From: Streptomyces sp. Je 1-369
GTDB taxonomy: Bacteria > Actinomycetota > Actinomycetes > Streptomycetales > Streptomycetaceae
DNA length: 64,000 bases
Assembly (NCBI RefSeq): GCF_026810505.1
Contig: NZ_CP101750.1
Span: forward strand, 1,579,448 to 1,643,447
Direction of reading: 5' to 3'
Shown: positions 32,273 through 41,974 of the stretch, in pieces
Numbering within the stretch: position 1 is the stretch's first letter
How the letters are laid out: each line of letters starts with the position of its first letter
Translations under genes and position numbers: made by a program
Notes under the pieces: model-generated
Told to the model about the DNA's origin: nothing
Seen by the model: only the letters and a program-made list of their open reading frames with translations
Database searches by the model: none

Positions 32273-33259
32273 TTACTTCTCCTCGGAACCGGTGGGGCGG
32301 GTGTGTGTGACGGCGGGCTCGTTGCCGCCCAGAAGCAGGTAGAGGACGGCCATGCGGATGGAGACGCCGTTGGCGACCTGCTCGACGACCGTGCAGCGGT
32401 CGGAGTCGGCGACCTCGGCGGTGATCTCCATGCCGCGGACCATCGGGCCCGGGTGCATGACGATGGCGTGCTCGGGCATCTTCGCCATGCGCTCGCCGTC
32501 CAGGCCGTAGCGGCGGGAGTACTCGCGCTCGGTGGGGAAGAACGCGGCGTTCATGCGCTCGCGCTGCACCCGCAGCATCATCACGGCGTCGGACTTGGGC
32601 AGCACCCGGTCCAGGTCGTAGCTGACCTCGCAGGGCCACTGCTCGACGCCGACCGGCACGAGGGTGGGCGGGGCGACGAGGGTGACCTCGGCGCCGAGGG
32701 TGTGCAGCAGGTCGACGTTGGAGCGGGCGACGCGGCTGTGCAGGATGTCGCCGACCAGGGTGATGTGCCTGCCCGCCAGGTCCTGGCCGAGGCCGGCGTC
32801 GGGGCCGACGAGGCGGCGGCGCATGGTGAAGGCGTCGAGGAGGGCCTGGGTGGGGTGCTGGTGGGTGCCGTCGCCCGCGTTGATGACGGCGGCGTCGATC
32901 CAGCCGGAGGTCGCCAGGCGATAGGGCGCTCCGGAGGCGCCGTGCCGGATGACGACGGCGTCGACGCCCATCGCCTCCAGGGTCTGCGCGGTGTCCTTCA
33001 GGGACTCGCCCTTGGAGACGCTCGAGCCCTTGGCGGCGAAGTTGATGACGTCGGCGGAGAGGCGCTTCTCGGCGGCCTCGAAGGAGATCCGGGTCCGGGT
33101 GGAGTCCTCGAAGAAGAGGTTGACCACGGTGCGGCCGCGCAGGGCGGGCAGCTTCTTGATCGGCCGGTCGGCGACGCGCGCCATCTCCTCGGCCGTGTCG
33201 AGGATGAGGACGGCGTCGTCGCGTGAGAGGTCGGCGGCCGAGATGAGGTGTCGCATCAT
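32273..33259 (-). CDS. pyrB: Aspartate carbamoyltransferase catalytic subunit
   Basis: 328 residues. Carbamoyl-phosphate site [13 protein letters not shown] and [11 protein letters not shown] are intact; [14 protein letters not shown] and the MLRVQRER segment are typical. No pyrI regulatory subunit gene is present. The start at 33259 (ATGATG) follows Streptomyces homologues ([12 protein letters not shown]); the longer open frame is not supported. Between pyrR and pyrB lie 85 bases with a small hairpin CAGGGG-tgtg-CCCCTG (33305-33320) of unknown meaning. Confidence 0.97.
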   Translation of the reverse strand: MMRHLISAADLSRDDAVLILDTAEEMARVADRPIKKLPALRGRTVVNLFFEDSTRTRISFEAAEKRLSADVINFAAKGSSVSKGESLKDTAQTLEAMGVDAVVIRHGASGAPYRLATSGWIDAAVINAGDGTHQHPTQALLDAFTMRRRLVGPDAGLGQDLAGRHITLVGDILHSRVARSNVDLLHTLGAEVTLVAPPTLVPVGVEQWPCEVSYDLDRVLPKSDAVMMLRVQRERMNAAFFPTEREYSRRYGLDGERMAKMPEHAIVMHPGPMVRGMEITAEVADSDRCTVVEQVANGVSIRMAVLYLLLGGNEPAVTHTRPTGSEEK

Positions 33260-33344
33260 CTGCGTGTACTCCGGTGTGTGGAGGTCTGCGGGCGCGCGGG
33301 CGCGCAGGGGTGTGCCCCTGGGCCCGTGAGGGAGGAAACCGGTC

Positions 33345-33973
<629 letters not shown>

Positions 33974-34059
33974 GTCGAAATTGCGCCAGCCAGTCTACCA
34001 GCACTTACGACCGGGCACGTCATCAGCCTCCACCGAAGGGGCGGTAAGGACCTTTCGGC

Positions 34060-34089
34060 TTGACGCAGGCAAGTAACGCTGCGTAACCT
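34060..34089 (+). promoter_or_regulatory. Promoter of bldD
   Basis: TTGACG (34060-34065) and TAACCT (34084-34089) are 18 bases apart, a near-consensus vegetative promoter. Transcription would start near 34096, giving a leader of about 55 bases. Both BldD boxes overlap or flank the -10 element. Confidence 0.7.
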
Positions 34090-34102
34090 CACAGTGAGTT
34101 AC
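34073..34102. promoter_or_regulatory. Two BldD boxes in the bldD promoter
   Basis: 34074-34086 (TAACGCTGCGTAA) fits the published BldD consensus TnACnC(A/T)GnGTnA at every fixed position. 34089-34101 (TCACAGTGAGTTA) fits with one mismatch. They are 15 bases apart and cover the spacer, the -10 and the start site, so BldD bound to cyclic-di-GMP should block its own transcription, as established in S. coelicolor. Confidence 0.8.
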
Positions 34103-34150
34103 CAGCCACGCGGCGGAGCCGCCTGATTGTCGCAGCGTCCGGGGAGCTAT

Positions 34151-34651
34151 ATGTCCAGCGAATACGCCAAGCAGCTCGGGGCCAAGCTCCGCGCGATCCG
34201 CACCCAGCAGGGCCTTTCCCTCCACGGAGTCGAGGAGAAGTCCCAGGGACGCTGGAAGGCGGTCGTCGTGGGGTCGTACGAGCGCGGCGACCGTGCCGTG
34301 ACCGTGCAGCGCCTCGCCGAGCTGGCGGACTTCTACGGCGTCCCGGTCCAGGAGCTCCTGCCCGGTACGGCGCCCGGTGGCGCCGCTGAGCCGCCGCCGA
34401 AGCTCGTGCTCGACCTGGAGCGTCTTGCGCACGTCCCGCAGGAGAAGGCGGGCCCGCTGCAGCGGTATGCCGCCACGATCCAGTCGCAGCGCGGTGACTA
34501 CAACGGGAAGGTGCTGTCGATCCGCCAGGACGACCTGCGCACCCTCGCCGTGATCTATGACCAGTCGCCCTCGGTCCTGACCGAGCAGCTCATCAGCTGG
34601 GGCGTCCTGGACGCGGACGCGCGCCGCGCGGTCGCCCACGAAGAGGTCTGA
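34151..34651 (+). CDS. bldD: Developmental master repressor BldD
   Basis: 166 residues. The N-terminal HTH_XRE domain is residues about 5-70 (YAKQLGAKLRAIRTQQGLSLHGVEEKSQG, VVVGSYERGDRAVTVQRLAELADFYGVPV). The C-terminal domain (about 80-166) holds the c-di-GMP signature RGD...IRQDD-like residues (SQRGDYNGKVLSIRQDDLRTL). BldD dimerises on a c-di-GMP tetramer and represses sporulation genes during growth. Start chosen at 34151, with GGGGAG upstream. Divergent from pyrR; autoregulated through the boxes above. Confidence 0.98.
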   Translation: MSSEYAKQLGAKLRAIRTQQGLSLHGVEEKSQGRWKAVVVGSYERGDRAVTVQRLAELADFYGVPVQELLPGTAPGGAAEPPPKLVLDLERLAHVPQEKAGPLQRYAATIQSQRGDYNGKVLSIRQDDLRTLAVIYDQSPSVLTEQLISWGVLDADARRAVAHEEV

Positions 34652-34681
34652 TCCGGCTCCGGGAGACTTCAGCAGAAACGT

Positions 34682-34728
34682 ACCGCCGGGGTGCGGTGGC
34701 CGAAAGGCCGCCGCACCCCGGCGGTTTT
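34682..34728 (+). terminator. Terminator of bldD
   Basis: A 20-bp stem (34682-34701 with 34706-34725, one G-U pair) with a GAAA loop followed by TTTT, 30 bases after the bldD stop codon. A textbook intrinsic terminator. Confidence 0.9.
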
Positions 34729-34764
34729 CTGTGTCTTCCCCGCAGCTTTCTGTGTCTTCCCCGC
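34726..34764. repeat. 18-bp direct repeat after the bldD terminator
   Basis: TTTCTGTGTCTTCCCCGC occurs at 34726-34743 and again, exactly, at 34747-34764, a period of 21 bases. It starts in the U tract of the bldD terminator. Confidence 0.9.
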
Positions 34765-34793
34765 GGCCGGTTACGCCACACCGGGAGAAAAGT

Positions 34794-34828
34794 CGGAGGG
34801 CCCGCAGCGTATTGCTGCGGGCCCTCCG
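34794..34828 (-). terminator. Terminator of nusB
   Basis: A perfect 15-bp stem CGGAGGGCCCGCAGC/GCTGCGGGCCCTCCG (34794-34808, 34814-34828) with a five-base loop, 34 bases after the nusB stop codon. Confidence 0.85.
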
Positions 34829-34862
34829 TATGACGATGCCGAGGCTTTACGCCTCGGCTGCT

Positions 34863-35297
34863 CTACTCCTCGTCGCGGCGCAGGGACGGCTTGAGGTCCT
34901 TCAAGCGTCCGAGCAGACCGTTGACGAAGGACGGCGACTCGTCCGTGGAGAACTCCTTGGCGAGCTGGACCGCCTCGTCGAGCACCACCGCGTCGGGCGT
35001 GGCGTCCATCCAGATGAGTTCGTAGGCCCCGAGCCGCAGGATGTTGCGGTCGACGACCGGCATGCGGTCCAGGGTCCATCCGACGGCGTACTGCGAGAGG
35101 AGTTCGTCGATGCGGCGCTCATGATCCGCGTACCCCTCGACGAGCTCCATCGTGTACTCGCTCACCGGCGGCTGCCGGGTGTCGGACCGCGAGTGGCGCA
35201 CCCAGTCCGCGAGGACCGTCAGGACGTCGGTACCGCGCTGGTCTGCCTCGAAGAGGATCTGGAAGGCGCGCTTGCGGGCCGTGTTACGAGCAGCCAC
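34863..35297 (-). CDS. nusB: Transcription antitermination factor NusB
   Basis: 144 residues, all-helical NusB fold: ARNTARKRAFQILFEADQRG at the N-terminus and LRLGAYELIWMDATPDAVVLDEAVQLAKEF as the core motif. With NusE it binds boxA RNA for rRNA antitermination. GTG start two bases after the efp stop codon, so efp-nusB is an operon. Confidence 0.96.
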   Translation of the reverse strand: MAARNTARKRAFQILFEADQRGTDVLTVLADWVRHSRSDTRQPPVSEYTMELVEGYADHERRIDELLSQYAVGWTLDRMPVVDRNILRLGAYELIWMDATPDAVVLDEAVQLAKEFSTDESPSFVNGLLGRLKDLKPSLRRDEE

Positions 35298-35299
35298 GG

Positions 35300-35866
35300 T
35301 TAGCTGTTCACCCGGCCGAGGTAGCCGCTGTCACGGGTGTCGACCTTGATCTTCTCGCCCGTGGTGATGAAGAGCGGGACCTGGATCTGGTGGCCGGTCT
35401 CCAGCGTGGCGGGCTTGGTGCCGCCGGTGGAGCGGTCGCCCTGGACGCCCGGCTCGGTCTCCTGGATGACGAGCTCGACGGCGGCGGGGAGCTCGACGTA
35501 GAGAACCGAGCCCTCGTGCTGCGCGACGGAGGCGGTGAAGCCCTCGATCAGGAAGTTGGCGGCGTCGCCGACGGCCTTGCGGTCGACGTGCAGCTGGTCG
35601 TAGGTCTCCATGTCCATGAAGACGAAGTAGTCGCCGTCCATGTAGGAGAACTGCATGTCGCGCTTGTCAATCGTGGCCGTGTCGACCTTGACGCCGGCGT
35701 TGAACGTCTTGTCGACGACCTTGCCGGAGAGCACGTTCTTGAGCTTGGTGCGCACGAAGGCCGGGCCCTTGCCGGGCTTGACGTGCTGGAACTCGACGAC
35801 GGACCAGAGCTGGCCGCCTTCGAGCTTGAGCACCAGGCCGTTCTTGAGGTCGTTCGTGGAAGCCAC
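35300..35866 (-). CDS. efp: Translation elongation factor P
   Basis: 188 residues, the standard length, with KOW-like domain I and two OB domains. The tip loop that reaches the peptidyl-transferase centre is [11 protein letters not shown], with a Lys at the position modified in some bacteria. The signature [17 protein letters not shown] end is intact. It relieves stalling at polyproline. The GTG at 35866 has AGGAG upstream; the longer frame is rejected by homology. Confidence 0.97.
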   Translation of the reverse strand: MASTNDLKNGLVLKLEGGQLWSVVEFQHVKPGKGPAFVRTKLKNVLSGKVVDKTFNAGVKVDTATIDKRDMQFSYMDGDYFVFMDMETYDQLHVDRKAVGDAANFLIEGFTASVAQHEGSVLYVELPAAVELVIQETEPGVQGDRSTGGTKPATLETGHQIQVPLFITTGEKIKVDTRDSGYLGRVNS

Positions 35867-35907
35867 GGTTGCGGAATCTCCTGCACTGACTGACTGGTGG
35901 ACGACCC

Positions 35908-35925
35908 AAGGCGCGCACGCGCCTT
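35908..35925 (-). terminator. Short hairpin at the end of the M24 peptidase gene
   Basis: AAGGCGC-gcac-GCGCCTT (35908-35925) forms a 7-bp stem that touches the stop codon of the peptidase gene and precedes efp by about 40 bases. A weak terminator or processing site. Confidence 0.5.
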
Positions 35926-37037
35926 CAGAGCGCGAGCAGTTCCTTGGTCGTGATGGTGAGTAGCTCGGGTCCGCCGTCCGCCTCGGGGCGCACGACGAGC
36001 GTGTCATCGATCCGGACACCACCCCGGCCAGGGAGGTGAACCCCCGGTTCGACGGTGACCGGCACGCAGGCGTCCAGTTTACCCATGGCCGCGGGCGCCA
36101 ATTGAGGGTCCTCGTCGATTTCGAGCCCTACGCCGTGTCCGGTGATCGGAGCGAGACCTTCCGCATAGCCCGCGGAGTCCAGTACGTGGCGTGCGGCGCG
36201 GTCGACGTCGCGGCAGGCGGCGCCGGGTGCGAGGGCCTCGCGGCCGGCCCGCTGGGCGGCGAAGACGACGTCGTACAACTCGATCTGCCAGTCTGCGGGT
36301 GACGTGCCGATGACGAACGTGCGCCCGATCTCGCACTGATAGCCGCGATAGCTCGCCCCCAGGCACACGGAGAGGAAATCGCCCTCCTCCACACGCCGGT
36401 CCGTGGGCCGATGGGCGCCCCTGCCGGAGTTCGGTCCCGTCCCGACCGAGGTCGCGAAGGCCGGCCCGTCCGCACCGTGGTCGACGAGGCGCCGCTCCAG
36501 CTCAAGCGCCAGATGCCGTTCCGTACGCCCCACGAGGATGGACTCGAGCAGTTCCCCCAGCGCCTGGTCGGCGATCTCGGCGGCGACCCGCAGACAGGAC
36601 AGCTCGTCCTCGTCCTTGACGAGCCGCAACTGCTCGACGGCGGTCCCGAGGTCCATGAGCCGCAGCCGTGGCGCGACCGACCCGACGGCCCGGTGCCGGG
36701 CGACGGTCAGGTGATGCTCCTCAACGGCGAGCGAGTCGGCGCCCTGAGCGGTGGCGAGGTTGGCACCGGCGACGGCGGGATCGGCACTCGGCTCGGGCAG
36801 CAACTGCACCCGAAGCCCTCCGTCGGCCCGCCCCTCCCCATGCTCACCGCCGGGCGGACGCCCACACACCAGAACGTCCGTGTCCCCGTCCTTCCCGACA
36901 AGAAGCACGGCGCCGTCGGGCGCCGCACCCGCGAGATAGCGCACATTGGCGGGCCGGGACACGAGCGCCGCGCCACCACCCCCAGCAGCACACCGCTCCC
37001 GAACCCGCTCCCTGCGGACCGCGTACACCTCTGACAT
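35925..37037 (-). CDS. M24 family peptidase (Xaa-Pro aminopeptidase-like)
   Basis: 370 residues with an N-terminal creatinase-like domain (about 1-130) and a C-terminal pita-bread domain. Metal ligands are partly visible: the first Asp is replaced in [26 protein letters not shown] (Ser-Val-Cys-Leu-Gly and Glu where D-x-G ... D are usual), while [12 protein letters not shown] (His) and [21 protein letters not shown] (Glu, Glu-like position as Arg-Ile-Asp-Asp) follow. The metal site therefore looks altered and the protein could be a weak peptidase or a noncatalytic relative. It precedes efp, as peptidases of this type often do. Confidence 0.82.
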   Translation of the reverse strand: MSEVYAVRRERVRERCAAGGGGAALVSRPANVRYLAGAAPDGAVLLVGKDGDTDVLVCGRPPGGEHGEGRADGGLRVQLLPEPSADPAVAGANLATAQGADSLAVEEHHLTVARHRAVGSVAPRLRLMDLGTAVEQLRLVKDEDELSCLRVAAEIADQALGELLESILVGRTERHLALELERRLVDHGADGPAFATSVGTGPNSGRGAHRPTDRRVEEGDFLSVCLGASYRGYQCEIGRTFVIGTSPADWQIELYDVVFAAQRAGREALAPGAACRDVDRAARHVLDSAGYAEGLAPITGHGVGLEIDEDPQLAPAAMGKLDACVPVTVEPGVHLPGRGGVRIDDTLVVRPEADGGPELLTITTKELLAL

Positions 37038-37129
37038 GGGGCGAGCCTAAAAGCCCGACCACCCCCCGGCCCGCCAGACGCGTCCGACCGGGCGTCATCC
37101 CTATGCCTGCCGAGGTGGGACCGCCCTCG

Positions 37130-38023
37130 CTACCACTGCGGCGGGCTGGCGATTGCTCGGGTCAGGACCTCGTCCAGGACTCGGGCCGTGGCGGGGACGT
37201 CCAGCTGGGAGTTGTCGATGATGGGGAGGCCCGAGCCGTACCAACCCGCCATGCGGCCGTGGATGCGGGCCACTTCCTCGTCCGTGAGGCGGCGGTTGCC
37301 GGTGCGTTCCGCGTTGCGTTCCAGGACGATTTCCAGGCCGGGGAGGAGGACCACGGGGAGCAGGCCCGGGCCCACGTGCCGTTTCCAGCCGCCGAGGCCG
37401 ACGACCGGGCGGTCCGGGAAGACCGCGTCGTCGAGGATGCACGAGATGCCGTTGGCCAGGAAGTTCCGCGCGGCGAAGCCGCAGGTGCGGCGGGCCAGGC
37501 GGTACTGCGCCTCGGAGTGGTCGTTCCAGCCCGACTGGGGGTCGGCGAACCCCGAGCGGACCCATTCGCGTACGTCGTCGAGGCTGATGTGGGCCGTGGG
37601 CACGCGGCGGTGCTCCGCCCAGTACTTCGCCACGCTCGTCTTGCCCGCGCCCGCGGGGCCGATGAGGAGGACCGCGAGTGTCGTGGCGCCGGTGTCCGGT
37701 GGAGCCGCTCCCTGCGGGGGGCTCGGCATGGCCACGGGGCCGCCCGGCGGGAGTTGGATGTGGCTCGTCGTGCCGACGGGGGCCGGGGCGTCGGGTACGG
37801 GAGGCACCGGGGCCGGTCCGTGGAGGGGAGCCTGCGGCATCGGGGGCTGCCCCTGCGCGGCGTGCGGGGCGTGGCCGCCCGCGAACCCCGGCGTGGGAGG
37901 CGCGTGCGGCGCCGCTCCGGGAGGCGGAGCGGTCGGGTGGTGTGCGGCCTGCGACCAGCCGGTGGCCGGTCCGTGCCCCGGCTGATGGGGCGGCGGCAGC
38001 GGAGATCCCACTGCGTGCTGCAT
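37130..38023 (-). CDS. P-loop ATPase/kinase-like protein with Pro-rich N-terminus
   Basis: 297 residues. The first 115 are Pro/His/Gly/Ala-rich and probably disordered. The remainder is an AAA_33-type zeta-toxin/polynucleotide-kinase-like domain with Walker A LLIGPAGAGKTSVAKYWAEH (about 120-139), an Asp-rich ISLDDVREWVRSGF and the LID-like ERNAERTGNRRLTDEEVARIHGRM. The substrate is not known. It is present between the M24 peptidase and aroB in Streptomyces generally (recollection). It follows the aroB terminator and is likely transcribed on its own. Confidence 0.8.
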   Translation of the reverse strand: MQHAVGSPLPPPHQPGHGPATGWSQAAHHPTAPPPGAAPHAPPTPGFAGGHAPHAAQGQPPMPQAPLHGPAPVPPVPDAPAPVGTTSHIQLPPGGPVAMPSPPQGAAPPDTGATTLAVLLIGPAGAGKTSVAKYWAEHRRVPTAHISLDDVREWVRSGFADPQSGWNDHSEAQYRLARRTCGFAARNFLANGISCILDDAVFPDRPVVGLGGWKRHVGPGLLPVVLLPGLEIVLERNAERTGNRRLTDEEVARIHGRMAGWYGSGLPIIDNSQLDVPATARVLDEVLTRAIASPPQW

Positions 38024-38097
38024 CCGGTGCCACTCCGTCTCGTGCGACTGTCGCTGGTAGGGCAGCGACCAGGCCGCCCGTTACCGAACGGTACCGT

Positions 38098-38127
38098 CCC
38101 CGGCCGCTGTTGTGTGAACGGCCGGGG
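38098..38127 (-). terminator. Terminator of the aroC-aroK-aroB operon
   Basis: CCCCGGCCG (38098-38106) pairs with CGGCCGGGG (38119-38127), a 9-bp GC-only stem with a 12-base loop, about 60 bases after the aroB stop codon. Confidence 0.6.
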
Positions 38128-38184
38128 AGGCCGAGACGTGCCCGTGGCCGAATCAGAAAGCCACGGTGAGGGGAGCGAGGGCTG

Positions 38185-39790
<1,606 letters not shown>

Positions 39791-39794
<4 letters not shown>

Positions 39795-40975
39795 CGGATC
39801 TGCAGGTTGTCGAGGTAGGACTGCACGTTGCGGCGCGTCTCGGGAACGCTGTCCCCGCCGAACTTCTCCGCGACCGCGTCCGCAAGGACCAGCGCCACCA
39901 TCGCCTCCGCGACGATGCCCGCCGCCGGAACAGCACACACATCCGAACGCTGGTGATGCGCCTTGGCCGCCTCACCCGTCACCACATCGATCGTCGCCAA
40001 CGCCCGCGGCACCGTCGCGATCGGCTTCATCGCCGCCCGCACCCGCAACAGCTCACCCGTGGTCAGCCCACCCTCCGTACCACCGGAGCGGCCCGAAGTG
40101 CGACGGATACCATCCTCAGTGGTGACGATCTCATCGTGCGCCTTCGAACCCGGCACCCGGGCCAGATCAAAGCCGTCACCCACCTCGACACCCTTGATCG
40201 CCTGGATACCCATGAGCGCGGCCGCCAGACGCGCGTCCAGACGCCGGTCCCAGTGCACATGCGAACCCAGCCCCACCGGCACCCCATACGCCAGGACCTC
40301 GACGACACCACCCAGGGTGTCACCGTCCTTGTGAGCCTGGTCGATCTCCGCGACCATCGCCTTCGACGCGTCCGCGTCCAGACAGCGCACCGGGTCCGCG
40401 TCCAGCTTCTCCACATCCGCCGGAGTCGGGTACACCCCGTACGGCGCCTTGGCCGCCGCCAGCTCCGTCACATGCGAGACGACCTCGATCCCGGCCGTCT
40501 CCTTCAGGAACGACCGCGCCACCGCACCCAGCGCCACCCGCGCCGCGGTCTCCCGCGCCGACGCCCGCTCCAGGACCGGACGCGCCTCGTCGAACCCGTA
40601 CTTCTGCATCCCCGCCAAATCGGCGTGGCCCGGACGCGGCCGGGTCAGCGGAGCATTACGCGCCAGATCCGCCAGCACCTCCGGATCCACCGGATCGGCC
40701 GACATCACCTGCTCCCACTTGGGCCACTCCGTATTGCCCACCATCACCGCGATCGGCGAACCCATACTCAAACCGTGCCGGACCCCGCCCAAAAACGTGA
40801 CCTCATCACGCTCGAACTTCATCCGCGCACCCCGGCCATACCCCAGCCGCCGCCGCGCCAGATGATCCGCCACCATCTCCGTCGTCACCGGAACGCCGGC
40901 GGGAAGACCCTCCAACGTCGCGACAAGCGCGGGTCCGTGCGACTCCCCCGCGGTCAGCCAACGCAACCTGCTCAA
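39791..40975 (-). CDS. aroC: Chorismate synthase
   Basis: 394 residues. Signatures: [53 protein letters not shown] and [17 protein letters not shown]. It makes chorismate from EPSP using reduced FMN. It starts with TTG, with GAGGAG upstream. The central part (about 39925-40890) uses GAT, CAT, TAT, CGT and GGT codons far more than the neighbouring genes, while both ends look like the host; see findings. First gene of aroC-aroK-aroB. Confidence 0.97.
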
Positions 40976-41111
40976 CGGTGCTCCTCATGCTCGCGCCTCG
41001 AACTGCTGTCTTCGACGGCGCGGCCGGGTGCGCGGCCCTGGCCCGCCACCCCCGATCCTCCCACGACCTGAGGGGAGACCCGGCGTCCGGTCCATCTGAC
41101 GGACGTCCCTC

Positions 41112-41137
41112 GGTCGCGCCTCGACCACGGCGCGACC
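41112..41137 (-). terminator. Terminator of aroE
   Basis: GGTCGCGCC (41112-41120) pairs with GGCGCGACC (41129-41137), seven bases after the aroE stop codon. It ends the DUF948-alaS-mltG-aroE unit before the aroC promoter. Confidence 0.65.
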
Positions 41138-41143
41138 AGGGAT

Positions 41144-41974
41144 TTACCGTGCGGCCAGCGCGTGCTCCCCCGCCTTGCGCATGGCGGCGAGGGGCGCGGG
41201 GGCCTGTCCCGTCATCTGCTCGACCTGGAGCACAGCCTGGTGCACGAGGAGGTCGAGGCCGCTGACGACGGCCCCTCCGTACGCCGACCAGCGGGCGGCG
41301 AGCTCGGTGGGCCACGGGTTGTACAGCACGTCGAAGAGGGTCGCGGGCCGCTCGGGCACGGTGGCCGACAGCGCGTCCGTGGTGCCCGCGGGCGTCGTGG
41401 CGATCACCAGGGGCGCGTGCAGCGCCTCCGCCGCGTCCTCCCAGGACTCCGTCCTCACCGGCACGTCGAGGCGGTAGCCCCACTCGCGCATCTCGGCGGC
41501 GCGGGCGTCGCTGCGCACGTACGCGACGACCTCACCCGTGCAGATCCGCGCCAGCGCGGCCAGTGCGGACGACGCGGTGGCGCCCGCGCCCAGGATCGCG
41601 GCCGACTCGACCTGCTCGATGCCCCGCTCGTGGAGCGCGGCGACCATGCCGGGGATGTCGGTGTTGTCGCCGACTCGCCGTCCGTCCGCGCCGAACACCA
41701 CCGTGTTCACTGCCTCGACGGACGCCGCGGTCTCGCTGACCTGGTCGAGCAGCGGAATGATCGCCCGCTTCAGCGGCATGGTGAGGGAGAGCCCGGCCCA
41801 TTCGGGCCCTGCCTTCTCGATGAATTCCGGCAGCGCCGCCTCATCGATCTCGAAACGGTCGTACGTCCAGTCGGTCAGACCCATTTCGTCGTACGCGGCG
41901 CGGTGCAGCACCGGGGAGAGTGAATGGGCGATCGGGGAACCGAGAACTGCGGCCCGTCGCTTTTCCGCGCTCAC
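41144..41974 (-). CDS. aroE: Shikimate dehydrogenase
   Basis: 276 residues. Shikimate-binding AVLGSPIAHSLSPVLHRAAYDEMGL and LTMPLKRAIIPLLD (catalytic Lys), the NTDIPGM Asp, and nucleotide-binding AILGAGATASSALAALA are present. It reduces dehydroshikimate with NADPH. The GTG at 41974 overlaps the mltG stop codon (GTGA). Confidence 0.95.
   Translation of the reverse strand: MSAEKRRAAVLGSPIAHSLSPVLHRAAYDEMGLTDWTYDRFEIDEAALPEFIEKAGPEWAGLSLTMPLKRAIIPLLDQVSETAASVEAVNTVVFGADGRRVGDNTDIPGMVAALHERGIEQVESAAILGAGATASSALAALARICTGEVVAYVRSDARAAEMREWGYRLDVPVRTESWEDAAEALHAPLVIATTPAGTTDALSATVPERPATLFDVLYNPWPTELAARWSAYGGAVVSGLDLLVHQAVLQVEQMTGQAPAPLAAMRKAGEHALAAR

Noticed and set aside
33305..33320. Hairpin between pyrR and pyrB as a second PyrR site
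   Set aside because: Its four-base loop does not match the CNGNGA consensus.
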